From Corticium candelabrum (lineage: Eukaryota > Porifera > Homoscleromorpha > Homosclerophorida > Plakinidae): 64,000 nucleotides of DNA. Of the stretch, positions 11,448-26,400 are shown in pieces. The notes under the pieces were generated by a model. It did not search any database and was not told the DNA's origin. It was given only the letters and a program-made list of their open reading frames with translations. Positions within the stretch are counted from its first letter, which is position 1. Each line of letters starts with the position of its first letter. The stretch is taken from the NCBI RefSeq assembly GCF_963422355.1, contig NC_085085.1, forward strand, positions 6,604,733 through 6,668,732, read 5' to 3'. Position numbers and translations under genes: made by a program.

Positions 11448-11518
<71 letters not shown>
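11448..11518. repeat. (CA)n microsatellite
   Basis: About 70 bases of uninterrupted CA between SINE fragments and the NPHP4 3' UTR. Confidence 0.98.
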
Positions 11519-11519
<1 letters not shown>

Positions 11520-11653
11520 CCCTTTCCATACAAGGCTTCATCATCAAAAACACCACTGTTAGAAAAAGAGGACCAAGGCCTATTTTAATCAAATACATTT
11601 ACTGTACAACTGCCAATGTGTTGTACTATTTGATACAGCAGTTCTCTAACAGA

Positions 11654-14535
11654 TTAACTGTACATGACTTTCACACAGAAGCACTCTTCAGTCTTATCAC
11701 TTTCATTGTTGATGAATATCAGGACTTCTCTGCTAATGGGTATCATTTGCGGCAAAAATTTGAGACCAATTGGATATGTCTGGCCAGCCGGAATCTTCAA
11801 GAAAGACAATATCATCAGAATTATCAGTGACGCATATGCGACAAAACAAAGACTATTCATCCAGATGCTACCTACAAGTATGTCTGTCAGTCCGTGGTCA
11901 CATATCTTTCCACTACAGAACAAGTGGTCTAGTAGGGCAACCTGACAATCAAAGATTTGATATGAAAAGACTGTTCATATGTTAGTCTACTCAAGACTGT
12001 ACTTCACTCAACTCCTAGTGTCTTAATTTTGAATACTGTTTAGATAGATTGTCCAATTGCTGTCACCACACATGATGTATTTCCCACTGTAAAAATGCAA
12101 TCTTCAACCTATGTTCAAAGCTTGAAAGCTCTTTAGAAAGTTTGTTACATCTTCACTTCAAATGCAGTCAACACAATAGCGTGTATGCAACAGTGTCTGT
12201 ACTAGAAATAGCCATGATCAGAAGATCAAGTCAGCTGCAAATGTCCTTGAGAACCAAATCACATGATCCAGGCTGATACTTGCAGATATAAAGCCATTTA
12301 AAGGGTTAGATTTACAATTTCAAATTAGTAAGATTCCACTGTATGTTCACTTTTCTGTATACCCATAAACTGTGCAACTTGACTATATCTGTTGCATAAG
12401 CATCATAGCCATACACTTGAAATATTGTTTTATTTGTGTGATGGACAGCAGGGATAAAGAAAAACTTAACCCCAAAGACTTACTAAAGTGATGACTTGCA
12501 AACAAAAATTACAACGAACAGTTGCAAGTACTACAATCATTCGTTGCTAGTGGATCTTTTAGTCACAGAACATCACACTAAGCCAATTAAAAAGTAAGTA
12601 CAGACTCATTGTTCGTAACAAACATATGAGATTCAAACACTTGTCTGTGAACTTACGTATTCTACCACAGTACAACCTCTCATCTGTCCACTGACTGACT
12701 GTATTAGAAGTAAAGAGAAACCAGTGACCACAGTAGCCAATATACCTCAATGACGTTTTCACGAAACTGCAGTAAGTCAAACGATGTTGAATATAAGTGA
12801 AATCGTTTACTGACAGAATAGGGATTGTGGTAAGAAATTTTCTGTTACACAGTAATGCAATACAGAATAACAAAAAGATGTGTTTTTCAACAAGATCTAA
12901 CCTTGTAAGCAAGTTTTCCAGTTCTCACAGAGAGCAGTTGCTCAAATGCTTTAGTAATGACAGGAGGTCTGCAGGTGGCACACAATAGCCAACTTCTCAC
13001 CAACTGATAAAATTCAACATGTATAGCTAGGTTAAGGTAAATGTCATGAACAATAGAAAAGCGTTGCAACCAAAAAAGGAAAAGCAAGACACAAACAAAC
13101 AAGCAGATCACAAACACATACAAATAAACAGTCAGATGAAAACACTAATGCATAAACAAATAGACAAACAAACAGACAAACAAACACAAAGACAAACAGC
13201 CAAGACAAACAGACAGACAAACAGACAAACTCACACAAACATAAAAGCAAAAAAGCACACAACAAAAATCAAACAGAAACAATGTTGGACTTTTCAACAT
13301 TGAATGATAAAGTTACAGTCACAGCCAACCAAACCAACATGAACAGCAAAACCTACAGTAAGTATGATGACACTGACATAAAACAAATAAATTTTCCACC
13401 TTTGCTACAGTTAGTTTACCAATCTTAGTAATTAGCCTACATGTTCTATTACAAACAAATAACTTACGTTAAAGCACACAGACACAAATTCACATAAATA
13501 CATCCTATAAGTATTTTACCAAACAGGTACAAAGGATATCAACAACATTGACAAAGACAGATTTTGTCCCAGCTTCCATTAACTTGAGTGACATGTGAAT
13601 TTCATGTGCAGCGTTGGCTGAAAGTTGAAATGGTACCTTAGGGTTCACCTACACTCACAACACTAAGCCATGCTAACAATGAAAACTAACACTGTCAGAA
13701 TACCACAAGCTGTTCAGGACAAGATGAGAAGCAACGCACTGTCTTTGGTAATGAAAGACCCCGAAGAATGACAGTCACTTCAGATTTTTGACCTTGAACT
13801 GCACTTACATCAATTCTAAACACATACATATATACAAGTGACATGGTTGTTATTTCAAACCATTGTGCAGCAAATTTCCACATCTGATATCAACCAAATT
13901 GACTGAATGTTACATTATAAACTACATGATAAACAGATAACAGGGCAGCTAGAAGAGCAACTGCAATCAATACAGCAGAATGCACTTTGCCCTTGGCTTT
14001 TAAAACAATATGAAGTAGCTGCATACCTCACCAATACATATAACTGTGTTTATACATAACACATGAACAAGTCGTTGGCCATCTATTAATTTATATTGAT
14101 TTTATATGTTTCGTATTCATGGCAAGATTTTGTTTGTTTGCGTGTTATGTATAAATGACATGTGATGAGATACATCTGTACTGAGAGCAGAAAGTACAAC
14201 ATCTAACAAATAGAATGAAAACCAAAGCTTAAAAGCACAATACTGCATTGAGAATGAGCTCTCATTAAATCCATCAGGTGTGTACACATTTCAATGTAAA
14301 CACAATGTCAAACATTATATATACTGGACAAATTCAAGCAACAACTGCAATCACAGTAGTCAAAACAAATTTGAAGCAATAAGTATCCAGTCAACTTCAA
14401 ACCCATTAGTTTCAAAGCAAAGACTACGCTAAAGTGCTGAGAGCTGATGAAAAAGGCAACTAGAAAGTCGACACATGACAAATTTCAGAATCAGAAATCT
14501 AACAGTTGCACTGTCATTGTACTGCAGTTTTGAAG

Positions 14536-14574
<39 letters not shown>

Positions 14575-17500
14575 TGTGTGTGTCTGTGTGTGTGTCTGTG
14601 TGTGGCCGAGGATTAACAATCCAGGGAATGACGAGGATGGAGTGAGACTGGGTCAAGTCTAGTTTGGTTTGATGACGCAGATGAAACTATAGCTTGTCAC
14701 ACACTCATGCAAGAACAAACATAATGTTCAACAGCTCTGATTATCATAAATGCTGAGTATAATTTGTGACATACTCAAATGGCAGTAACACAGGCCTGAT
14801 CTAGATGTTGCGGGTACGTCACATGCATCCAGACACTTAGTTCTCTTGTTGCACTGCTTGCCCAAAGACCTGGCTGTGCATTCTAGACAAGAGAGTAAGC
14901 TTGGACTAGCACTTCCGTGCCCACTATAATCTCTTCTTTGTGCAGATATCTATAGTCTCTTACTAGATCATTCTGTTCAAACGTCACATCTTTGACAAAG
15001 GAGTTATCACTGAAATCGGTGGACATACCATCATCATGTTTACAATACTAGGGTTTCACAAACCCTCATTACATCTCTGCAAGTTTGCACAGAAAGCTCA
15101 GTGGACAACCACCTACCACTACACAGCATAGTTTCTTAATCAGTAAGCATAGCCCACTTCCAGGATCAAAGTTTGCATACAAGGTCAAGATTTCCTTTGA
15201 CTCTCCAGTGGGAAAGTAATAGCTACATTGCACGTAATGCATAGTTTTAGCGTTACAGTTAGAGTTAGGGTTAGGTTTAGGTATTTGGACCATCTCCACG
15301 TGATTACATACAGTGATACACTCACTAAATAACTTTAATACAGTCCTTACATATGTCCCCTCTGACAGGACAAACATATAATGCACCTGTATAAATTTAC
15401 CTTTGCACTGAATGGATACTAAACTGCCATATCTGAGCTGGCTGTGACCTATACAAATCTCTACATACAATAGAAAACTGTTCTCAGTACAGCACACTAG
15501 CTGTTGATTCAAGTCCAGTTCTTACTTATAGAGTAGAAGACAGAACTGCACAACAGAAGGTGCCGCCTCACAAGCCACTTTCAAATAAACTTGACTTGGT
15601 TCTCTACCTTCCTAAGCAAATACAACTTCAAAAATGTAGTTGACTTTTAATCACATTCAGCAGCACAAACTCCTACCCCATCTCTTATTTCACAAACAAC
15701 ATTGCTATTACTGCAGTGAAGAGAAAGTGATGAATGGTTCTCATTAAGCCAAGTTTGATCTGTGAAACTTCATGCTGATTAGCTTACACACAAACATTGG
15801 CAGCATACACACCTCTTAAAGAATGAAATGGGGGAAGAATAATAGACTTTTTGAAAAACGCCTGCTCTGGATGTTGAAATCGAAATGTTTGATCAATGCA
15901 GTAAGGTTGTGGCTCAACACAGAGGTTAAGTATTGAAACGAGATGACTATCATCACACTTGATAAATGAGACCTTCCCAAACAAAGAACAGAAAGTTAAC
16001 TGATTATAACAGCAATACATCGTACTATTGTTTAGTCATCCATCACGCACATTATTTGATACAATCAGGAAAAGTCTGATTGAACAACAATTAGTGATTA
16101 CTTTGATAGTTGTGGATTGAAGTTGTTGATAAAAGGCTGATTGTAGACTCCATTTTCCAAATTGTGCCTATAATGCAAATACAAAATTCTACACATGTAC
16201 TTCAAATGTGTTTATCTCAATGACGTCAACCTATGTGTGCTCATCTGAAATATTTATGCACAATTGTGAATGTGTGAGTAAGTAAGCAAGTGTAACTGTG
16301 TCTGTATGTACTGATAAGCACGACAATAACTAGGGTAAATCAAAGCATACATAAAGCGTTATCCCTGTCTCCAAGTTCACTACTGCAAGAAAAATTAAAT
16401 AGGCTAAAATTACCAAACCAATTAATGTTTTCTAGAAATCTACCAGGACACAGAGCATGCAGCTATGAGTTGACTTAGCTGGGGTAGGTCAACTCTGTTC
16501 TCTCTCAGTTGAACAAGTGACTGCCCTCTGTTGTCTATCATGCCAGAGTCATAAATATCAACATGTCGTTACTGCAGTTTGATGTCTAGCAGTTCCAACA
16601 GTGCATATACTCCCAACAATGCTATTACACAGTTTCAACAGCTGACAATCAACTGCTCACTCTTCAAGAACATCTGATTGAAATTAATGCATCTGCACAT
16701 TACCATAATCGATTGATGCTTCAACGTGGATTCAAGCTAGTCTCGTCTCCAGGCGTTCGCCTCGCTCCTCTGTGCAGCGCTCGCACGTCACGTGACTAGC
16801 TAGCTGTCCATTTTATCTATAAAGCTGTTGTTTGATTCACAATAGGCACAAAGTATTGGCTACCATGAAGTCAATTTACCAAGATATCAAATTCAAAGAA
16901 AAGAGGTTTTCTGCATAAATAGAGGTGCCAGCATCAATAAGTAAACATTAACTGCCTCACCTTTTGACAGCAACAAGTACGTACCTAAGCCAGCTAATTA
17001 ACAGGGGTAACGTAGCTTCTTGCACTTACATTGCAGACAACAAAGATACAAATGGTGTACGCAGAACAAAAAGATGCACATAATTTTAAGAAGTCTTACA
17101 GTTGACAATCGTCCAAATCATTAATGTGATAATCAAAAGATAGTTTGCACAAAATACTATAAAACTGTGACAGTACTGTTGCAGCTAGCTAGCTGCTCAC
17201 GCAAATGTCAGTGCTCACTTGCACAAGTCTCACAGAAGTTGGCCTTGTCTCACACTCACAGAAACTCGACTGTAGCAGCCAATCAGGCCACGACCCAACC
17301 AACCACTCTTAAAGGATCGCTTCAATACAGCCAAAAAGCTACAGACAATTTTTTGTAACCAGTTCATATTTCTCAACTGGTAATCTAATGTCCAAGTGCA
17401 TCTGGAAGTTTGGCTCTAAAACGGGTACCAGATTTCACTGGTTGGCAAACATTCTACTCAGTTGATGCAGGCAGCATTTCCAAAAAGGTCACATAGAAGG

Positions 17501-20500
17501 TGTTCAACATTAGCCACGTCCTACCAACCCATAACAATTTTATTTCATTCCTATGACCCTGTAAGATCAATCTGCATATGATGAGTAAATGAAATGCAAA
17601 GCACAAAATTTAGAAACAGGAAAAATGCAATGTGACCTTCAGTCGACAAGTCAAAAAAGATCTCCAAATTTAAAGCACCACCTCAGAACACTAAGAAAGC
17701 TGACAATGTAAGAATCTCTGCAACTTCCTACACTATTGGACAACGTAAACCACTACTGATTACTGTATCACACTATGTTCTTCCTGAAAGAAACAATTTT
17801 GTGTCAATGTCAGCAGCCAATTTGTTGAGTCCTCTAACATCTTTCTGACATTGAGATAGTCAAGAGATATTCTTGTAGCTGAATAAAAAAGCACGTACAG
17901 CACAGTGTAAATTGTAATCTCTATGAAGAAGTGCAGAAATGTCTTGCTGTACACGTCAGTATACTCACTGACCATCATTGGATATTCTGTAGTAGCCATT
18001 TTGTATAGCAACAACACAAGAATTAATAGAATTGCGTTTCATTGATGTGATTACATGTACATGTCTAAGCTGTTGTCCATGATTAAAGATTCAAAAAAAG
18101 GAATATTCAAAAAAGAAATAAAAGAAACCAACAGCAGCTTGCAATACACAGATAACAACTAATTATTTAACTTAATTATTAAGTGTCCTAACTATTTTCA
18201 GTCTTGCACTAGTTGCGGCATTACTGTCCAGGATTCTCGTAGTATAGAAAACAGAAAACAGGTATAAGTAAATGTCCTGTTCAAGATCTAATTAACATTT
18301 CACAAGGACTAGAACCACATATTTAAATGGTGTCCATCTTGAAGTTTACGTAGCAGGTGTAACTGCTGTAATCGCATTCACAAGGCAAACAAGATCAAAT
18401 ACACTGCACATTACAGGAAAATCTAGATCATAAACTGTACTACATGAAAATAGAACAGTAATTATATCATTACTAATAATAACCAAAAACAAGTGTGCAC
18501 ATCACATACCATTAACTCTCCAACTATGTAGTTACTAAGTAATGTGACATATCAGCACAAGGCACTACAAATTTTTGTTACAACGCCATGTAAACCCCTT
18601 TAACCCTAACCCTAAAACAAATCTGAAATGTTGTCAACTTGTATGAAATTCCAGTACCTAGATGCAAATCCCTTTGACAAGTTACATACTATGGTTTAGA
18701 GAATTGAATGGTACATGCACACTCTTGTTTTGGTATGCATTCAACAATTTACTATTATACAATCCACAATAGCTGCCAACTGCCAAAGTCTCCCAGCAGT
18801 CTACAGAAACACCTACACAAAATATTTCATGACTTACTGTTTCATTCGTAGACTGTGACTGCTGATAAAACGACTGATATTTAAATGGAATATATACTGT
18901 CTCGTTGGGCTTCAAATACAACTGTGGTCTATCATTCTGACTGGCATCACTAAACATGCCTTCTTCCAAAGCTGAAACAGAGAAAAACAGAAATAAAACT
19001 AATCATACTCAAATTATAACAAAGAAAACAAACTTAGATACTATTAAAAGAAAAAAGCCAAACAGACAGATAAACGGTCAAACAGAGAGACAGGCAGGCA
19101 GGCAAGCAGACAGACAGACAGAGAGATAGACAGACAGACAAATACACAGAGAGATAGACAGACAGACAAATACACAGAGAAACAGACACATAGAAAGACA
19201 GAAGATCTCCTAATGGGCCTGGTGTTGGACCTTCCAGGTGGCATTTGAACACTTTATAAAGTCTTGCTTGATAATGAAAACACAGCAAAATGCCTTTTCT
19301 CTGTATGTTCTGCTATTGCTAAGATTATAGTGCCTTCTGAAATAGCCACTTATGTCATCATCCAAGTTGATTTCTCTTGCCAAGTCTGATAAAGATGTTC
19401 ACCCTAGAGCTGTTGGAGATGCATTTCGTAATCTTACTGCTCGTGCCATTTGCTTACACAACAAAGAATCATTTGCTGATTATTTTACACTAATTCAGCA
19501 TGAAGTCTCAACTCAGAGTGACACTGAGCTCATTGCTCACCACATTGGTCTTTTGCTAGAAGTTAATCAAGATTGGATTGTTCTCAAATCTGATGTTCGT
19601 AATGCTTTGAAATCAAGCAGTAGGTGTGATATGTTAAAAGTGTGTAGGGCCTTTCCTGACATGTCCAGCCACGTTCAACAAATGTACGAACACTCTAGCT
19701 CTCTTTTTTACTTGCAAAGATCATCTTATTATCCCATCTCAAAAGTCCACCAAGATGATCGACTAGGACCAGCTCTTTGTGACAACCATTCATCCTATTT
19801 TATCTGAAATACAACAGAACATCCCTGAAATCACTCTGCTTGCATACTTGGATGATGTCTTCTTGCTGGGGAGTCCTGACAGAATGCTTGCAGCTTTCAA
19901 TATACTCCAAAACTCTTTTTCAACCATCAGTTTGTCTATTTCTAAAACCAAGTGTGATGCTTTCAAGTCCCAACGTTACTCCTCTCACTGGCTTTGATAG
20001 AATTACAGTGAGTCGTGATGTTTCAATTCTTGGGTATGCCAGCTTCATGACTACCACCTGTGCTAAGACTGGGCATTCTGGTGATCAACTTTGCAGTTAA
20101 AATAGAAAACCAGCAAAGTTCAATGCTATCTTTAATTAAGACATTGCCATATTCCTAGACTTGATCATTTGACTAGATCTGTCGAGGCTAGCCTCCTAAC
20201 TAAAGCTGCCTCCATCCAAGATTCTCAATCTCGAAAAACATTTGTTCATCTTCTTGCATGGTGAGAAATCTGTGAGTTATCGGGTTTGGAGATGGGCATG
20301 TCTCCCTATTTGTTTGGATGATTTTGGTCTAACCTCAGTATCTACCACAGCTGGTCCTGCTTTGTTGGATCTTCATCCCATACCATATCTGAGCTACAAT
20401 CTCATTTCTCAAATTTGAAACTCATCAAGGACAAATCCACTTGTGATTCATCCAGCCCTATTGGGTGTGCTTTGCAACTATATCTTCCAGTCAACAAGAC

Positions 20501-23416
20501 GATTCCAGATTACATAGGAATTAAAAAACAGCAACATCAATAGTCGATTTCTTGTTTCAATGATGATTTCCAGAGTTGATGAAGCTCCAACTGCAAGAGA
20601 TGAAGCAAGATTTCATTCTTTTCAGGCAAAGGGCAGGTGTATGATTGCATGCACTCTACCTACCTCACACAAATTTGCACTTAAACCTTAATTGTGAATT
20701 TCAATTGGCCTGCCGTTTAATTGAGATTGGCTTTGCCTACCATCATTTCAGAATGAAAGAAGTCTTGTAACTGCAAATCAAGTCCAAACAACAGTGACTC
20801 CCATTTTCTTACCTGCAAGACCACTGGTGGTCCTGTTTGGACACACAAGTGTATTGCATCAGCCTGGTCAGAATACTTGCAAAGTCTCAGGATTCACCAT
20901 TATTATAGCCACATCATCGATACTCTACTCCATATGATTGCCCTGATATTCAGAGTTCAGATACTGATTTAGATATTGTCCTAGCTCATCCATAAAGCTC
21001 AGATATTTTCTAACATTAAGTAGTGTGGACGGAGCAGCAGCCAAAAAGTGAGAAGACTGAAAACAAGTTAAATACAATAATGAAAAGCTGCAAGGAGGAA
21101 AGCATCAACTGATTCCATTAGTTATGGAGAATTTTGCTAGGTGGGGGAGAGGAAGCCAAAAAGTTGCTTCAACATCTAGCCAAACGATCAGCAGATGACA
21201 TTTGCAGACCCAACATCAGCAAGTTCATTGATTTGTGGCAAAGAGAGTTTCTGTCCAGCTACAAAAGTGTAATACAAAGATTACCGTCAGAAAACTCTCA
21301 ATCTCAAGGCTGAAACATGGATGCCACACCATTCAGCAATCAGTTTTTCAGTCATTGACTGTAGAACTCTAGTTTTCTGATAAAGATAGATTGCAATAAT
21401 GTTGTGGTTTACTGTAGGTATAGATCTTAATGTTTTAGCTTACATATTAGGTGTGAACTCGTAAACTTTGTGATTTAGCAGTGATGTATCTTATTTTGAT
21501 GTTGGAAAATATATGTATTGACAGACAAACAGACCAACAGACAGACAGACAGACAGAAGTCCATTAGTATTTCAACAGGATACTTTGTCATCAATAATAT
21601 TGTCTGAGGAAGGCATACACCAAGGAGACCCTCTTGGGGCAGTTCTGTTGTCAATTGGAATCCACCCATTTCTGAAGGAGCTACAAGAGCATTACCCTAA
21701 CATCAGAGTTTTGGTATATCTTGACAACGTTTATGGAAATCAGTTTGGAAGTGGCCAATAACAAGTGTGAAATCTATAGCCCAACAGCAGTTGTACGTGG
21801 AGCCATAGTGTCACCACCCTCGGTACCAGTCGCAATCGAAAGGAGTAAATGTGCTTGAAATACCGCTTGGGTCCAGCAAGTTTGTCACAGAAACTTGCTG
21901 TTCAAATGCTGAGAAGGGTGACCTCCTCTGCAACAAGCTACTTGACTTAAATGATGTCCAAAGTTCAATGTTGTTACTAAGAACTGCCATGTGAGCCGGT
22001 TGAATCATCTAGGGCGAGTGATACCACCAGAAATGTTACATACAGTGGCTGCCATACATGACAAACAGACCAAAAGAACATTCTGCAGTCTATTGGGTTG
22101 CAAGACTCTTAGTAATGGCCAGTGGCAGCAAGTAGCATGGCCTATCAGATATGGAGGTTTTGGTATGACTTCGCTCTCATCCACATCAGCGTTTGCCTTT
22201 GTATCATCTTGGGCTCATTCTCTGTCACAGTTGCCGCAGTGCTTTCCAGATACCAGTCTTGTAGTCGACCGCCTGATTTCCAACAAGGAAGACAACACCA
22301 TTAGTCATTCACTACATCAAGCCATCCATCCCAACTACCACCTATCCAGTTTGACAACTGAAATAAAATTACAGCGAAAGCTAACAGACAGTCTGCTCAG
22401 GTCTGAAGTCAGTGACAGGATTGACTCATCTACTTGTCCAAAAGAAGTATCGCGTTTGAGGTCAATTCAAGGAAGAGGGGGGGGGCATCACTAGATGCTA
22501 TCCCGAACTCACAAAGGTTTGCACTAAAACCAAAAGAATTTCAGTTGGCGACCTTTTTGAGACTGGGATTGCCGGTAGACTCCTCAAAATGGATTACAAG
22601 ATGCGATTGCGAGAAAGACCTGGATTCTGAGGGATACCATCTCATGACGTGTAAGACCGGAGGAGGTCCTGTCTGGACCCATAATACCATTGTAGGTGTT
22701 TGGTCCGAATATTTGAGCCAGTTACGCATAAACCACAAGAAAGAGCCCAGAGAAAGGTACTGTGATTGTGAGGATCGACCAGACATAGCGATCATGGATC
22801 CAGTAACCAGAACAGACGTTGAACTAGATGTGTCTTTGGCCCATCCATGGTGTGCCGATATCTTGTCAAGAGCAGCACGAGAAGACGGGGCAGCAGCGGT
22901 AAGAAGGGAAGAGACGAAAGTCGAGAAATACCAGTCGAAGGTCCTGCCGGGTGGATTATGCCTCAACTTCGTGCCTCTAGTTATGGAGCACTTCGGTCGT
23001 TGGGGGAGACAAGCACAATTATTCCTGTCTCAATTATCTCAACTAAGTAAAAACATTGACCTTGGTAACAGCGACCAAGATTTCAAGTGCCACTGGAGAA
23101 GAAGATTCGCTGTAGCTCTCCAAAGGTGCAACAGAAAGGTTCTCATCCAGAAGATGAACCGCTCACGAAGCAAAGAAAATGACATCAGTGACATATATAG
23201 TGTCCAATTGCATGCAACCTAAGTTGATAATTTTTTAGAGACCCGTGTGGGCCTATTGATATATAACGGACTTTTGTATCTATAGCTTGCAATAGTTCAT
23301 ATGTATAAAATATAAAGACAGACAAGACAGACAGACAGCACGTAGTTAAATTATGGCGTCGGCTGTTTGGGCCAGACTAGAATGTAATAGTGTTGTTCTT
23401 TGAAAATATATGTATT

Positions 23417-23450
<34 letters not shown>

Positions 23451-26400
23451 ACAGACAGATAACAAAGCAAACTAAACTAACCAAGCAGGGTCACAAAACA
23501 ATGTGTTAGTACCATCTGCACAAACATAACATTATAGATTATTGTATGTGACGAATTATTCATAAGAACAAATAGCATTTATGAACACACCAGACAACCA
23601 TGTGCACACCCATGCACAATTACAGACGAGTGAGCAAATCCACACATAGAAAAATCAAAAAGTGAGATAAGATAACATAGACAAACATTCAAACTTGAAA
23701 GTAATATATACAAACTCACGAGTTGCAACATTGTACAGTTGTTTGAAATGTTGCCATTCCTTAGTGTCCGTTAACAATCTACAAGAGACAGTCTACATGG
23801 CTGTAGATAATATGCCAAAGACAATGCATACTGTAGTTCTGCACGATTCCATTCAATTTTGACAGTAAGTGAAGAATTGTACGGGTTCTTGAGAATAAAT
23901 TCAAAAAAGCTTGCTACTCCATATGATGGACGAATTGTGTGTGCAGTCGTTATTGAATGACAGAGTGCAGAAAGAATTCTTTCCTGTTTATGCCGTTCTC
24001 TAAAAGCAGCGATTGTGCGCAGTTCCTGAGCTCGTTGATTAGTCAAAGACTAAACACAAAAAAAATGTACAAAACGTATGTGAAAACCATATAAATCACC
24101 GTCCATACTTACTGCAGTGTTAGACATGCCAGACACATAATTCTCTTCACCAACAAGCCGTCGAACCATTGCCATCCTTGCATGCTTCCTGAAATATAGT
24201 GATACAAACAAGTAAGTCTATCACAATTCATCAATACTGACAGCAATTAATGCACATTTGCTGTACAAAAGCTAGTGTTCTTTAGTTCTGGAGCACATCG
24301 TGTGTTGGTTTCTATTATGACTCTCATTTTCCTAAAACACCTAGGCTTCTATCTGCTACCTGTACAATCATCCAACTGCTGCCTTGTCAAGTGAGCATAA
24401 CCAGTTTGAGCAAATCAGCCGTCAACATCGTAATCTTAGTAAGTACTCAATGTCAAGAGCATACATAGCACAAGAATGCAGTTCGCCCTTAACCTTTAGC
24501 TTAAAATAAAATCGAATCTGTCACTACCTTTGCTTCGTTACTGTATCTTCTCCATTAGCTGTCACTGATTGCACTGGTCTTGTTACTCCAACTTTTCTAG
24601 ACTTCAACACTGCTGCAAGATCCTTGTCGCTATCTACTAACAACTTTGCCTTAACTCTATGAGACTCTCCACCTACACATCACTGATTGTCAATTCCAAA
24701 GTCCAAAAACTGCATCCAGTAAACCTACTAGTTGAAGGCAAACGACCATCTGCTAAGGACACAACATTGCCATCAGAAGAAAAAATTCCAGAATTTCCCT
24801 GCACAACACTTGAAACTGGCCCTACATACAAGAGCATAAAACTCATTAATTATAGGACGATTTTTGCTGTACTACATATGCCACAGAAAACCCATTCCTT
24901 AAGATTACTACATTCTGGTACTACTTGCAACGAAAGCTCTAAATCATCTCGACAACTTACAGAGTCAACAAACTGAACAAAGTAATGCATACATGTATTA
25001 AGATGACAAATCTAAACACCCATACAAAGTCTTGACAACAAATAATGACAGATCAACTACACAAACAGATTATGATATATACTGACTAGTTTAGGCTATC
25101 CATTACCCATTAATGGCAAATCTCAGTGTGGAATATAACGGCTGGTCATCAGACATTTGTCTGACCAAATCATGACCATGTCCGACTGTACTTGCCTAAT
25201 GGTTGGTACATCCGTCCAGGCAGCAAGGCCGGCCATTTCGATGTCTTATTATGCAGATAATTTTGCGTCTTGTTCCAGTATACGACACAAGAGTCATATG
25301 ACGCTCAAGCATTGGCATATTCTAGGTAAGTGCAGAAAACATGTCATGTGTTGACAGCGCTTCTGCAAGTTTCCCCTTGTGCGATGTCTGTGCTTTGTTA
25401 CACACATAATGTTTACTATCACTTTTATGAAAATATGCATGCATACTTATATTCATAAATATTTATATTTATTAATACATTAAAAATAATAATATGCCGC
25501 TGCTGCAAGCCAAATCAGGATGTCCGATAACTTTTTGTGGATGTCAGGTCAACCACGAGTAGTTATATCCTGCACTGTATCTGTGTTTCACTGCCTGTGT
25601 ACAGCATATCAACAGAGTACCGTAACACTGTCAGTAAAAGTGCCCTGTGCGTTTATTAAATCAAATAAATCTATAAACAGATTTGTGTGTGATTAAAGGT
25701 GCCCATTCAAACAAAGGCGCTTATTATTTTACACAAAAACTTCTTTAGTTAAGTTGACAGTAGTTGACTCCATACCCAACCATTGCTGCTTCCAAAGAAA
25801 ACACACAATGTGTCCAGTGTTTGCACTGTCAACGCTCACCAATTGAGACCAAATACTACGTCAAAATAAGCCAATTCAAATAAGCCTTTGCCAAATCATT
25901 TTACAGCAGTGCATAACAGAAGAGCGCTTATTTGAGCATATGTACTTAAATCTGACATTTTGTTTGTCAAATTGCTTTGTTTTGGATTTACTGCCAGGGG
26001 GGGCAGCATTACAGACAAGCACTTAATCAAACATTTACGATCATACTAACTAAGCTAACAGACACTAACAGACAGAATGCTCGAAAATGCAAGAATCACT
26101 CTAATCTGCTTTGTCATTGCACCAATGATCAACAGACACTAACAGACAGCATGCTCAAAAAACGCAAAAATCACTCTAATCTGCTTTTGTCTTTCTAAGC
26201 TTCATTTTGTACCAATGACCACCCTAGAGCTGTCGTTTGAGCAGAGGCAGTTAGTGTATAATTGCATTGATCAATGTATTAGACACAACTTCCTAATCTA
26301 AAGCATGTGTTAATAAATCTCATATTTTCAACACTAAGACTAAAAAATGGCCCACTCCAAAAGCATAAGTACCACAGTACACAGCTCTCAGGCCTAATTG

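Larger units (their letters stand above)
10006..11653. other. Convergent intergenic region between BOD1 and NPHP4
   Basis: About 1.6 kb holding the two 3' UTRs, two long (CA)n tracts and a tRNA-derived SINE. A possible AATAAA for BOD1 lies near 10811. No coding exon is recognisable. Confidence 0.7.

Noticed and set aside
13044..13265. Leu/Cys/Val-rich 'membrane protein' ORF on minus
   Set aside because: Translation of the ACAAACAG repeat; the only coding part nearby is NPHP4 exon 12902-13003.
15069..15512. 147-aa minus-strand ORF taken as one NPHP4 exon
   Set aside because: Only 15401-15460 fits the NPHP4 frame and phase; the rest runs through intron sequence.
22541..22966. 141-aa minus-strand ORF
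   Set aside because: Shadow of the plus-strand REL domain of LINE copy B, which carries the recognisable motifs.
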